From assembly GCF_013204885.1 (NCBI RefSeq), contig NZ_JABMKX010000002.1, positions 124,001 to 188,000 of the forward strand: a stretch of DNA of 64,000 nucleotides, in the 5' to 3' direction. This document shows positions 1-9,649 of this stretch, piece after piece. A program made the translations under genes and the position numbers. A model generated the notes under the pieces. The model did not search any database. It had not been told where the DNA came from and saw only the letters and a program-made list of their open reading frames with translations. This stretch comes from Paenibacillus tritici (GTDB lineage Bacteria; Bacillota; Bacilli; Paenibacillales; Paenibacillaceae). How positions within the stretch are numbered: position 1 is the first letter of the stretch; every line of letters begins with the position of its first letter.

Positions 1-277
1 TTCATCCATTATACAGACTGTTGCTTTTCGAAGTGTAAGGCCAGTGTAATTTTTGGATACAGATGACGATTACAGGGTTGAACCCTTTGAGAACAGGATT
101 ATGGATCATCGTTTTAAACCTCCATCGTCATTGATTCCGTATCCGCTACAGATCGTAAGCGTTATCATGATGAAACATACCTTAGCGCAAGCGCATATGG
201 CTAGGATACCTTAGCACAGCACGGTCATAAACCGGGAAACTTAAGGGAGTGAGCGGGCAATCTTAAGGTTACAAAAA
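1..277. other. left-edge intergenic DNA, no gene seen
   Basis: No open frame with a credible start and ribosome binding site was found on either strand. The frames entering from the left edge close within a few dozen codons. The stretch lies beyond the terminator of the SLH gene, so it may belong to an unrelated neighbour outside the window. Confidence 0.5.
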
Positions 278-301
278 TCCGCCCCCCGTACGGGAGGCGG
301 A
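278..301 (-). terminator. Rho-independent terminator of the pectin enzyme operon
   Basis: A GC-rich hairpin (arms of about 10 bp around CCGTACGG) is followed on the minus strand by a run of five T. It lies 22 bp after the SLH protein stop codon. Confidence 0.85.
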
Positions 302-323
302 CAATTTCGCCCAAGCGTTCAAT

Positions 324-2213
324 TTACAGCTTATTAATAATTCTGAACATTATAACGGCAGCCTCTGCCCTAGTCGTATTGGCGTGAGGGTTAAGCTTGC
401 TTCCACTGCCGCTGACAATTCCCTCCTTTACCATCGCAGCAACATCCGCGACCGCATAAGCCGCAAGCTTTGCTCTGTCGCTAAACTTACGGATATCGTC
501 TGCACTGCCTTCCGGCATTGCCGCCCCGCTAAGCGAAAGGGCCCTGCTGCCGAGAACCATCAGCTCCTGGCGGGAAATCGGTGTATCCGGCTTAAAGAGG
601 TTATTTCCTGCTCCGCCTGTGATCCCCAGCTCCCGGACTATTCCCAACGCTTCATAGTAGTATTTCGCAGGACTAACATCACTGAAGTTATCGCTGAAGC
701 TAGATGTAAGCCCCAGGCCCCTTACCAGAATAACCACGAAATCGGCCCGGGTGATATTAGCTTCAGACGCAAAGGACGTATCCGAAATCCCGTTGATCAC
801 CCCTTTGGAAGCCAGAGCTTCTATGGATTGCTGCGCCCACGGAAATTTATCGGCGTCATTGAAGGTCTTGAATACATAAGAAACGGAAAACTTACTGAAG
901 TGCGTGGTACTAAAGGTTACCCTACCTGCCGCCGCATCATATCTGGTGTTGGGTATCTTGGCTGCCTTTCCCGCCGGATCAATATACCAGACTACGATAT
1001 GTTCACTGTTGTTAAGTTCGTCCTGCTTAGGTATATATAGAACAGATACTTTAACCGGTGCATTTTTGTTGTTCCATTCAACGGCTATACCGTCAACCTT
1101 TGCAGTCAATTCGATGACCGGTTTACCGCTGGTGCTTTCTCTCAGCGATGGGTCAGTTATTGCCGCCGCATCCGCTAATCCGATAACCATAGAAACAGTA
1201 GAGTTGCTTGCTGTAATCCGATCTTTGAACATATTTCCGGGTAGTTCAACGGTCCCAATCGGAGTAACCAGCCGGATCACCTGCTTCAGATCTCCTGCAA
1301 ACAGGCTGGCCGGCAGCACCGGCTCATACGCCCTGGCTCCTTCTGTCTGAGTTATAATGACTTCCACAGTTCTGATTCCTCTGGCGTCCGGTACCGCTTT
1401 GGACAAGGCTATGCTGACAGCTGCTGCAGGGACAACTGCCTTCGCTACAGCCGATGCCGGATCAAGCACGGCAGTCAGCGTGATGGCAGAACCTGCTGCT
1501 GCAGGTGAAGGCTTCGGCGTCGCTGCTGCTCCGGTGTGTCCGCCTGGCAACGGCGGTGGTGTCGCTGCAAGTGTGGCGGTCGGCGCCGGTGTTGATGTTG
1601 GAGTCGGTGTTGGAGTCGGTGTTGGAGTCGGCGCCGTCCCGCCGCCGACCTTTACCACCAGCTTCACGGTTTGCAGGCTTCCGTTCACATTACCGGTAAC
1701 CGTGAATTGACCGGCTGTACCGGTATCCGGCACTCCCGACCATTTCACTCCTACCTCCCGGTTAGCCCCGCTGTCGAATACGGCAATCACGGAGCCGGGC
1801 AGCACAAGCTTGCCGCCTGTGGCAACTGTAAGAGCCTGCAAAGGTCTGAAGCCCGTTATCGTCTCGGTATTCTCAACCGTGAAAGCCTGCAGCTCTGCCT
1901 GCCCGCTCCCGGCCGAGCTCACAAAGCCGTAATACTCTCCCTTTGGAAGCACCGTCTGAAAGATGTGCTGTCCGTTTATAAGCTCAGCCTGATCCATATA
2001 GGCAATGGAGCGGGTCTGCTTTTGCATAATCAATACAGTTACTGTGTCCTGCTCATTGGCTGTACTGATAACCTTGATTGCTGCTGTATTATGATCTACC
2101 TCCAAGCTCGCCGTTAAAGCTGCAGCTGCCGATACGCCGGCATTGCCGAACGGAAGCACAAGCATTGAGAACACGATCCATGCTATGCATGCTCTGAAGA
2201 CCTTCTTAGTCAT
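324..2213 (-). CDS. secreted SLH-domain surface protein
   Basis: A 629-aa secreted protein that probably binds the cell wall. Residues 1 to about 30 form a signal peptide ending near VSA. A beta-rich N-terminal part is followed by a Pro-Thr linker (about residues 195-215, TPTPTP type) and a further beta-rich region. Three S-layer homology motifs end the protein, starting near residues 451, 510 and 577; each has an aromatic-Asp start and a later TRA or SRQ turn. SLH motifs bind pyruvylated secondary wall polymer. The start is fixed by an ATGA overlap with the pectate lyase stop, and its GGAGGAGG site lies inside the last lyase codons, so translation is coupled. No catalytic motif was seen. It could display or organise the two pectinolytic enzymes, which lack SLH motifs; that role is inference. 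Confidence 0.9.
   Translation of the reverse strand: MTKKVFRACIAWIVFSMLVLPFGNAGVSAAAALTASLEVDHNTAAIKVISTANEQDTVTVLIMQKQTRSIAYMDQAELINGQHIFQTVLPKGEYYGFVSSAGSGQAELQAFTVENTETITGFRPLQALTVATGGKLVLPGSVIAVFDSGANREVGVKWSGVPDTGTAGQFTVTGNVNGSLQTVKLVVKVGGGTAPTPTPTPTPTPTSTPAPTATLAATPPPLPGGHTGAAATPKPSPAAAGSAITLTAVLDPASAVAKAVVPAAAVSIALSKAVPDARGIRTVEVIITQTEGARAYEPVLPASLFAGDLKQVIRLVTPIGTVELPGNMFKDRITASNSTVSMVIGLADAAAITDPSLRESTSGKPVIELTAKVDGIAVEWNNKNAPVKVSVLYIPKQDELNNSEHIVVWYIDPAGKAAKIPNTRYDAAAGRVTFSTTHFSKFSVSYVFKTFNDADKFPWAQQSIEALASKGVINGISDTSFASEANITRADFVVILVRGLGLTSSFSDNFSDVSPAKYYYEALGIVRELGITGGAGNNLFKPDTPISRQELMVLGSRALSLSGAAMPEGSADDIRKFSDRAKLAAYAVADVAAMVKEGIVSGSGSKLNPHANTTRAEAAVIMFRIINKL
1590..1635 (-). 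repeat. 12-bp tandem repeat coding the Thr-Pro linker
   Basis: The unit GTTGGAGTCGGT (plus strand) recurs about three to four times and encodes the TPTP linker of the SLH protein. Twelve bases keep the frame, so copy number changes would only alter linker length. Confidence 0.7.
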
Positions 2214-4810
2214 AAGCCTCCTCCTAACTGCACGAGCTTCTCGTTGGAAATAAGCTGTCCTTCTTGCACATTATTGACGACATAAGCCTTTATCTGCAGC
2301 CCTGTCATCTGCAGGGGAGTGCTGAACATGGCTTTTACAGTCTTGGTCGTGTTCACCCCAAAGGCAGACTTCACATAAGACGCGGAGAGAGTATTTCCCT
2401 CTGCGTCACACAGCTGGATAACAATTACCCCCTCCGGGGCAACAATGGAATTCTTCTCAACGGTAACAGCGGCTGCTGCAGTCAGCCCCGGAGCCAGCTC
2501 CGTTACCTGATTTCCCAGGGCATCTGTAAGCTTGACATCCTGTACCGTAAAGGAGCTGCTGAGCTGCACATTCGAGAATTTAGCCGTGTTGTAGTATTTA
2601 TCCCCTATTGCAGGCTGGGTCCCGTCGACGGCAAATCCGATATAAGCCTCTTTATCCATGTCAAAGGTATCCCTGAACAGCTCTTTCCAGTGTTTACCGT
2701 CATAGGAGGTAAACGCTGCAATGGTATCCTCTACACGCTCCAGCTTCAGCCAGATCGGCAAGGTGTTATCGGTCAAGCTTGGCAAATAATCCTGCGGATA
2801 ATCGGCATTATTCAGTGTGCGGATAGTCTCCCCTTTGTTCATCCGCGATGAGAAATAGGTGGCATAGAACGTGTCATCCTTATCACCGTTTCCAAGCTCA
2901 TCCCGGTCCGCCTTCACGATGGAGGTACTGATCACCGCTGCAGCTGCGTCCGGCTCCAGGCTATCCCGGATCATCAGGCCCGAAATGGCGTTGTTGTCCA
3001 GCAGGGCGATGGAATCCAGTCTGGCGGTTAAGGAAGCATTGCCGCTGACCGGCTGGTATACATAATGGAAGCTGTCGTTTTTGCTGGTGACTTTTCCGGA
3101 CCCTTTCACAGTCAGCGTACCGGAGCCGTCCAGGCTTCCGCTGCCCTTCACCGGGGTATTGCCGATATCCGCGGAAGTCCAGCCCGTACTCACTTCGGGA
3201 CCATTGACATGAACCGGCAGGGAGGTGGACTGGGTTGCATTTCCCTTCGTATCATAAGCCCGCGCGGAGATAAAATAAGTGCCGTCCTCCACATTGTCCA
3301 GAGTGAAGCTGTACGGGGCCTTCTTTACTTCCCCCAGCAGCACATCATTGCTGTAAAATTGCACCTTGGAAATTCCATCCTTGTCTGCAGCCTCTGCATC
3401 AATCCGGATGGCTCCGCCCTCGGCAAACAAAGCGTTATATACAGGTGATTTCAGCTTAACCACAGGATTGTCAGCAGGATGGGTCATATCTGCCAGACTG
3501 TTCAGATAATTCTCCAGATTGCTGTACCCGTTCGGACTGATGGTTTTGCCGTCCGCTTTGTCCAGCTTATCCAGTCCATGGGCCTCTTCCCAGGCATCCG
3601 GCATGCAGTCATGATCGCTGTCCAGCGGAGCTTCAGCGGACTGTAATTCCGGATAACCGCCCACCTCATATTCCCGGTTGATCGTCCGGCCGGTCCCGTC
3701 TATTACATCCTGTACGGCCCGGGCATCTGCGGCATCTCTTCTTGGCAGCACCGCACCAGCCATGTCCAGCACATCCTGGTACGCCTGCCCGGCATCCGTG
3801 ATCTTTACGGTTGTATAGCTGTCATTCTGAAACGGGGCTTTGGAGAGAACCGTGGCAGGGATTACATTCTGAATCCCCTTGCTGTTGTCCGCGCTGATCT
3901 CCGGGCTGCCGTACATGTAATTTCCGTCCACAAAAAACTCGCCGTCACCGGGATTGATAATTCTGCCTTTTACGGACTGGAGGGTAGACGGCCCCGGCTT
4001 ATAGTAGTTATTAATGACATTGGACTGCAGCGTGGTTAAGCCGCCATAGGTGTTGTTAAAGCCCCAGTTGTAAATTACATTGTTAGACATCGTGATATTT
4101 CCGGGCGTATTGCCGTTCCCGATTCTCGGCATTCTGCTGGTATGGCTGGTAAGCAGATTGTGGTGGAAGGTTGTCGCATTGCCGCCCCAGATCCCTCCGT
4201 ATCCGTGTTTTCCTTTTACATGCCCGGATAAAGTAAGACTTTCACTGATGATGCTCCACTGCACGGTCAGATTGTTATTCTCATAAAAGGATAATCCTTC
4301 GTCCGTCGACCAGCCGGCTGAGACATGATCAATCATCACATGATTTGAGCCCCGGCCGCCAAGGGCATCCGGCTCACTGGAGATGTTGGCCGAACCGGGT
4401 CTGAATCTTAAATACCGGATAATAATATTGGTTGCACTGCTGATGTCGGTGTTAAAGCCGGCGATGCAAATCCCGTCTCCCGGAGCGGTCTGTCCGGCAA
4501 CCGTAATGTTTTTTCTGTTGGTGAAGCCGAGCGGGCTTGCCAGTTGAATCGTCCCCGATACCCGGAATACGACCATTCTGTCATCTCCGCTGATTGCCTC
4601 TCTCAAGGACCCCGGCCCGGAGTCATTCAGATTGGTTACTTCATAGACGTCGTAGCCCCGGCCGCCGCTGGCATACATCCCTCCGCCCTCGGCCCCCGGA
4701 AACGCCGGCATTGCCGCCGGCGCCTGGGCAGCATGAGCAGGCACGGCATCAGCCAGGAATGAAACGCCCAGCAGCGCACATAACGCAGTTGAGATCATCC
4801 TTTTTTTCAT
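2210..4810 (-). CDS. secreted multidomain pectate lyase (PL1-type)
   Basis: An 866-aa secreted enzyme that should cleave polygalacturonate by beta-elimination outside the cell. A signal peptide covers residues 1-27 (AHA end). The catalytic right-handed beta-helix runs from about residue 33 to 390; it opens with the family-typical AFPGAEG and VTNLNDSGPGSLREA blocks and carries a SRMPR segment that could hold the catalytic Arg. Next come a Ca-binding, Asp-rich stretch (DSDHD, about 395-440), an Ig-like domain (about 450-535), a sandwich domain (about 540-755) and a C-terminal module similar to the one ending the upstream pectinesterase. GGGAGG lies 7 bases before the ATG, 18 bp after the esterase stop. 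The family (PL1 rather than another beta-helix lyase) is judged from motifs. Confidence 0.88.
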   Translation of the reverse strand: MKKRMISTALCALLGVSFLADAVPAHAAQAPAAMPAFPGAEGGGMYASGGRGYDVYEVTNLNDSGPGSLREAISGDDRMVVFRVSGTIQLASPLGFTNRKNITVAGQTAPGDGICIAGFNTDISSATNIIIRYLRFRPGSANISSEPDALGGRGSNHVMIDHVSAGWSTDEGLSFYENNNLTVQWSIISESLTLSGHVKGKHGYGGIWGGNATTFHHNLLTSHTSRMPRIGNGNTPGNITMSNNVIYNWGFNNTYGGLTTLQSNVINNYYKPGPSTLQSVKGRIINPGDGEFFVDGNYMYGSPEISADNSKGIQNVIPATVLSKAPFQNDSYTTVKITDAGQAYQDVLDMAGAVLPRRDAADARAVQDVIDGTGRTINREYEVGGYPELQSAEAPLDSDHDCMPDAWEEAHGLDKLDKADGKTISPNGYSNLENYLNSLADMTHPADNPVVKLKSPVYNALFAEGGAIRIDAEAADKDGISKVQFYSNDVLLGEVKKAPYSFTLDNVEDGTYFISARAYDTKGNATQSTSLPVHVNGPEVSTGWTSADIGNTPVKGSGSLDGSGTLTVKGSGKVTSKNDSFHYVYQPVSGNASLTARLDSIALLDNNAISGLMIRDSLEPDAAAAVISTSIVKADRDELGNGDKDDTFYATYFSSRMNKGETIRTLNNADYPQDYLPSLTDNTLPIWLKLERVEDTIAAFTSYDGKHWKELFRDTFDMDKEAYIGFAVDGTQPAIGDKYYNTAKFSNVQLSSSFTVQDVKLTDALGNQVTELAPGLTAAAAVTVEKNSIVAPEGVIVIQLCDAEGNTLSASYVKSAFGVNTTKTVKAMFSTPLQMTGLQIKAYVVNNVQEGQLISNEKLVQLGGGL

Positions 4811-4828
4811 GGTTTATCCTCCCGCAGA

Positions 4829-7800
4829 TTAATTGGATTGTAACTCGGCCGTTTCAGAAACAGGCTGCATGTCAGTCATGTTGTCCCAGACAAAGGCTTT
4901 GAGCGTATAGCCGTCCACCTCATCAGGAAGCCTCAACCGGGCGTAAAGGGTATCCGTCTCTCCGCTATACAGGGACTCTGCCGTACTGATGAATTTGATC
5001 AAGTTGTTATGTTCGTCATACAGGCCGATAAACAGCAGAACATCTTTGGTATCAGCAATATAGTTTTCCGCTTCCGCCTGTATCCAAATTTCCCGGCCTG
5101 CTTCGAGCACAGTAACGGCTTGTCCCTCTGCATCATAGAAGCCAATGCTGCCCGCTCGATAAGTGTAAGTAACGGCATACTTAATAAAGCTTTCGTTGCC
5201 GTACGTATCGGTGGCCTTGATTTCAATTTCATTCAGTCCCGGCACCAGAATCAGCTTTGCACTGAACGTGTCACCTTTGTGTAAAAGTAAATGCTCCTCC
5301 GTCCCGTTCAGCTTTTCAGGAATTCCGTTATTTCTGATTGTCAGGATGCTCTCCTTATCCACAGTCCCGCTTAGCGGCAGCAGGGCACTGAACACCCCGG
5401 CGGCCGGCTCAGCCGAAGTCATCGTCAGAACCGGAGGCAAATCCGCTGAAGCAGTAGGCGAGACACTTACCACCTGTGACGGCACGCTTTCCCCGCTGGC
5501 ATTCTTTGCAGTGACAGCAAAATAGTACGTTCTGTCATTTTCCAGCCCTGTAACAAAAGCTTCATACACAGAGCCTCCGACGGTAAGCGCTTCTGTAAAT
5601 GGCCCTTCCGGGTTTGTGCTTTGATGTACCGTGTAGGAAGTGGCTGTATTTAACGCATCCCAGGTAATCCGGGCACCCGCATTATAAGGCTTGGCCTGGA
5701 CATTCTTCGGCGCGACCGGCTTGCCGGCGTTGGCGTCAAACCGCACCGTTCCATCAGCCATCACCATTCTGACATCTTCGAATACAGCTGTAAGCGACGA
5801 GGAGGCATTGGCGGCATTCACCATCAGCCCCACGTACAGCTCCTTGGGATTCCCGTTCTCATCCAGGCCCAGCTGCTTGGCGGTAGCTGTGCTGATCGCT
5901 AGCGTTTCCGAGGCAACCGGATTTTCCGGGATCGGCAGGGTGCTGACGATGGACAGGATTTTGTCGCCGGTTTTGGTGATCTGCAGGTAGGCGGTTCCCT
6001 TCACCGGCATCACAGAATTAGAGCCGTTGGAGGAGCCGCTGTACCGGAACATTTTTCGTCCGCCTGTGGCGGTGGCTGCCTGTGTGTAATGGTAGCTGTC
6101 CGGGTCCAGGCTCTCTCTGAGTGTCAAGCTCATCGCCCCCAGCTGGCCTTCACTATAAACCGCTTTGGCGCTGATCGTATAATCTCCTTTGACCCTGACT
6201 GCCTTCATATAAAACTGATCCAGTCCGGTGGCGTTCTTATTGATTCCCGTTCCTGAACCGGTCAGCGTGAACAGGTTGGTATCCTCATCAAAGCTTGATG
6301 AGCCCGGTGTGCCGGGACTGCCGATGTCATAGGCCGTGAAATCCTCCGGTTTAATAACATTACCGGGTGCAGTTCCGGTTCCCGGAGTTATCGCAGCTTC
6401 ATTGGAATCCGGGCCTTCCCCATGCTCATTGGAAGCGGATACAACAAAGTGATAGGCTGTTCTGTTGGTTAACTCCGAATACGTATAAGAGGTAACCGTT
6501 GCCGGGCTAATGGTATGGAGCATGTCGTACCCGGTACTGTCCGCCGACCTGCCTTTGACAGTATAGTAGGTAGCGCCTGTTACTGTTGACCACGTAATTG
6601 TTGCATTCCCATCTCCGGGTTCAGCAGTTATGATTGGTGCAGCAGGCAGTCCCTGCTTATTGATAGTAATCTGTACAGCATTACTTTCCGCCGTATTTCC
6701 GGCAGTGTTGACGGCATTTACTTTAAAGGTATAGCTCGTCAGGGGAGCCAGATTATCCGCCGTATAAGTGGTTTCAGTTGTTGTGGCGACCTTCTGACCA
6801 TCCTGATATACCTCATAAAAGATCGAGCCGATGCTGCTGACAGCGCTCTGCCAGCTGATAACACCCCGGGATTCGCTGACGGAGTCTGCCTGCAGGACAG
6901 GCGGTGTCAAGGTACCCGGCTCATAATAATGAGGTACCCAATCCGTGCCGAAATACCGGGTCACATCAACTACAGCTGCCGCTGCGCTAAGCACATTCCC
7001 TTTTCTTGAAGAGGTGTCTGCCGGCATGCCGTTATAGGTGGTGTTGTATTCATAGAAGTCTGCCTTTTCCGGAACAGAGCCTCCCATGCCTGCCCAGCCT
7101 TCCGGATAGATGATGGAGCTGCTCTCCAGCCTGGTATCCAGAAAAATCACCTTGGCATTCTGTCCCCATGGTCTCCCGAAGTCCCCGGATGCCTTATAGT
7201 TATTAATAGAGCTGCCTGTGACTGTGCTATCCCTGAACAGATAGCCATGGAAGGACGAGTCCGCTGCTGAAGGAGGTTTGGCTGCTGTAATATGGCCGCC
7301 GGAATCCTGATCGCTGTAGCCTGCAAAGTTAAGCGTACTGTTATCGAATACAACATTGCCCGAGCCGAAGATATAGTCGGTGTTGCCTTCTATGAAGCTG
7401 TCCTTGTAATATTGGCGGGTGTTGCCCGTGAACAGCGTATCCTGGTTGGACAGAAATTTGCATTTATAAAATTCTGCCTGATCGGCTTCGACCGCGATGG
7501 CAGCCGCCCGTTCCGTTGCCCCTCTCGATCTGGCGTCCAGTGAAGCTGTTCTTGGGGTAAGATTGGTAGGCGTGTTGATCGTTGTAACCTCTACCCCGTC
7601 CTCCAGCTCCTCTTCAGTAATATATTTGTTGAAGGAATTTTCAAAGACGATGTTCTCGGCCCGGAAGCCTGTGGCGGCGCCCGTCACAAATACGGTTGCC
7701 CCCCACTTGAAGCTGCCCGGATTGCCCTTCAGGTATTTATCAAAAGCCCGGTCCTCATTGTACAGCCCATCCGGCCCTGCGCTGTAATAATCGTACCCAA

Positions 7801-9526
7801 CCCCGTAGTACCACGTGATTTTAACCTCCTTATCCGGGTCGGCATTGACGAGGCTGATGTAAGGAGTGGCGATTTTCAGCTGGGCCCGGTAAGTGCCGGG
7901 GACAATATGGATCGTAATCCGCTCAGCCTCGCTGGAAGGATTCATTCTCGCGGCTGCAGCCAGTGCCTCCTTGACCGAGCCGAAATTGTGCTCCTTGGAA
8001 CTGTCGCCCACATACAAATCCTGAATTAGCGGAAGAGCGGCCGGAGCCTTGGAGGTTAAGAATTTGAGAGCCTTTACCGTGTCGCTCCCCTTGATAACAG
8101 TGTGTCCGGCGGTTGTGTAGGCGGGGTCAGAGCAAACTGCGATCACTGCATAAGCGCCATCCCTCAGCTTGACTGAGTAGCCGCCGCCCGTAACTTTTCC
8201 GGTATAGCTGTACCCGTCATTTAGATTCGTAAATTCCAGGCTGCTGACAGTAACCCCGGACGGCAATCCTGTAAAAGCACCGGTTGCGTCATAAACCGCC
8301 GCCTTTGCAACCGTGAGGGTCCGCGCAGTATCCGTGCTGATGCTAACGTCCGCTTCGCCTGTAAGCAGGTAATCGTTCACACCGGAAAGGGTCAGGGTAT
8401 AGCGCTCTCCGGCACGGAGATCTGCCGAGTACGTCAGCGCTGCTGTATCCAGTACAGCTTCTACGGCCGGAGCAAGACTTCCCTGTGGCGGAACCAGGGT
8501 AACCTTCAGGTTATTCAGGCTGTAGCCGTACTCGAATCCGCTAAGGGTACCGCTGAGTTTTGCCAACGGGGTTTTTACTACATTTAATTGGACATTCTTA
8601 ATGCCGCTGCCAAGATCAGCAAGAGTAACGGCTACGGTCTTCGAGGTGTCTGAAATGGCATATTCAGAGCTGACGCCCCGAAGAACGGCGGTATACGTGT
8701 AGCCTGCTGTAAGAGCGGCCGTGTAAGTGCCTTCAACATCCAGCTTTGCCGGCAGGAGCTCTCCGGTGGACTGATTCTGAAATACGATGGAATGACCGGA
8801 TAGTGTATACTCATTCAGGTTGAGCGTACCGGATACTGTAACACCCGGGGTTATGGTAATGCGGACGACATTGGGTTTATAGCTTCCTGACTCAGAATAA
8901 AACAGCCGCAATGTTCCGGAGTCCAGTGCATGATATTCAAGGATCTGCCCAGCTGAAGTAAACGTGTCGGTGCTTCTGGTCACGACCTCACCGGTGGAGC
9001 TGCTGGTCAGGGCAAAATTAACGGTTGCCGGCCCGGATCCGTTGGTAACAAAGCCGTACACCGTAATGTTGTCCCCGGCTTCCACATTCTCCATCTGGAT
9101 GTATTTGGCTGAAGCATCTCCGTTGCCGGCGGAATAGACAGAGCCCTTGCTCGCATAGCCGTCGCTGAAGGTTTTGGTGGTAGGCTTGCCATAGGATAAT
9201 GCGCCGTTCACTTCACCGTCGTAATAATATAGTCTGTGGTAACCGCCCCCGGCAGGGGTCATTACCGTTAAGTCGCCGAACACGGTATTCTGCCTGAACC
9301 AGCCGGCCCCGATAAAGGAGCCTAATCCATTGAGTGTATCCACTGTAATATGATTGATGTAGGAATCTCCCGCTGCCTGTACGCCTCCGAAGTCCCATAC
9401 CTCAACCTGGCCGCCTTGCGCATTGCCCTCCGCCTCAGCGGGGCCAGGCTGCAGGCCAAACACAGCCGTTACCAGCATCACCAGCACCATGAACTGGCTC
9501 ATGGCTCTTTCCGTCCGCTTGTACAT
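4829..9526 (-). CDS. secreted modular pectinesterase (CE8) with fibronectin III domains
   Basis: A 1565-aa secreted protein that should remove methyl esters from pectin and so prepare it for the lyase encoded next. Residues 1-32 are a signal peptide. An N-terminal beta-sandwich (to about 225) and carboxypeptidase-like repeats (about 230-490) precede the CE8 beta-helix (about 500-880). CE8 hallmarks are visible: GTYRAQLKI, NQDTLF (near 695), GNTDYIFG (near 717; both catalytic Asp) and FGRPWG (near 782; the binding Arg). Two FN3 domains, a second sandwich, a third FN3 domain and a C-terminal beta module follow. The start is set by AAGGAGG six bases before ATG. It heads the esterase-lyase-SLH operon behind a cre-like box, which suggests catabolite repression. 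Confidence 0.9.
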   Translation of the reverse strand: MYKRTERAMSQFMVLVMLVTAVFGLQPGPAEAEGNAQGGQVEVWDFGGVQAAGDSYINHITVDTLNGLGSFIGAGWFRQNTVFGDLTVMTPAGGGYHRLYYYDGEVNGALSYGKPTTKTFSDGYASKGSVYSAGNGDASAKYIQMENVEAGDNITVYGFVTNGSGPATVNFALTSSSTGEVVTRSTDTFTSAGQILEYHALDSGTLRLFYSESGSYKPNVVRITITPGVTVSGTLNLNEYTLSGHSIVFQNQSTGELLPAKLDVEGTYTAALTAGYTYTAVLRGVSSEYAISDTSKTVAVTLADLGSGIKNVQLNVVKTPLAKLSGTLSGFEYGYSLNNLKVTLVPPQGSLAPAVEAVLDTAALTYSADLRAGERYTLTLSGVNDYLLTGEADVSISTDTARTLTVAKAAVYDATGAFTGLPSGVTVSSLEFTNLNDGYSYTGKVTGGGYSVKLRDGAYAVIAVCSDPAYTTAGHTVIKGSDTVKALKFLTSKAPAALPLIQDLYVGDSSKEHNFGSVKEALAAAARMNPSSEAERITIHIVPGTYRAQLKIATPYISLVNADPDKEVKITWYYGVGYDYYSAGPDGLYNEDRAFDKYLKGNPGSFKWGATVFVTGAATGFRAENIVFENSFNKYITEEELEDGVEVTTINTPTNLTPRTASLDARSRGATERAAAIAVEADQAEFYKCKFLSNQDTLFTGNTRQYYKDSFIEGNTDYIFGSGNVVFDNSTLNFAGYSDQDSGGHITAAKPPSAADSSFHGYLFRDSTVTGSSINNYKASGDFGRPWGQNAKVIFLDTRLESSSIIYPEGWAGMGGSVPEKADFYEYNTTYNGMPADTSSRKGNVLSAAAAVVDVTRYFGTDWVPHYYEPGTLTPPVLQADSVSESRGVISWQSAVSSIGSIFYEVYQDGQKVATTTETTYTADNLAPLTSYTFKVNAVNTAGNTAESNAVQITINKQGLPAAPIITAEPGDGNATITWSTVTGATYYTVKGRSADSTGYDMLHTISPATVTSYTYSELTNRTAYHFVVSASNEHGEGPDSNEAAITPGTGTAPGNVIKPEDFTAYDIGSPGTPGSSSFDEDTNLFTLTGSGTGINKNATGLDQFYMKAVRVKGDYTISAKAVYSEGQLGAMSLTLRESLDPDSYHYTQAATATGGRKMFRYSGSSNGSNSVMPVKGTAYLQITKTGDKILSIVSTLPIPENPVASETLAISTATAKQLGLDENGNPKELYVGLMVNAANASSSLTAVFEDVRMVMADGTVRFDANAGKPVAPKNVQAKPYNAGARITWDALNTATSYTVHQSTNPEGPFTEALTVGGSVYEAFVTGLENDRTYYFAVTAKNASGESVPSQVVSVSPTASADLPPVLTMTSAEPAAGVFSALLPLSGTVDKESILTIRNNGIPEKLNGTEEHLLLHKGDTFSAKLILVPGLNEIEIKATDTYGNESFIKYAVTYTYRAGSIGFYDAEGQAVTVLEAGREIWIQAEAENYIADTKDVLLFIGLYDEHNNLIKFISTAESLYSGETDTLYARLRLPDEVDGYTLKAFVWDNMTDMQPVSETAELQSN

Positions 9527-9566
9527 GTGTGTCCTCCTTGTTTCAAAAATGATAAATCTGCACTTA

Positions 9567-9581
9567 TATAAGCGCTTTCAA
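9567..9581. promoter_or_regulatory. cre-like box (CcpA) upstream of pectinesterase
   Basis: TATAAGCGCTTTCAA differs at one central position from the cre consensus TGTAARCGYTWTCA. It sits about 40 bp before the pectinesterase start. CcpA binding is inferred from the match only. Confidence 0.55.
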
Positions 9582-9595
9582 GATTTACTCTAAAA

Positions 9596-9634
9596 AAACC
9601 GTCTTACTTCCTTTCCAGGTTCATAAGACGGTTT
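9596..9634 (-). terminator. terminator after the pectin ABC importer genes
   Basis: Arms AAACCGTCTTA and TAAGACGGTTT enclose a 17-base loop and are followed by T-rich sequence on the minus strand. It separates the importer operon from the esterase operon. Confidence 0.8.
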
Positions 9635-9649
9635 CACTCCAGCCGACAA

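Noticed and set aside
384..1710. Several plus-strand frames over the SLH gene
   Set aside because: They lie opposite a long, well-supported minus-strand gene, lack ribosome binding sites and have shadow-type composition.
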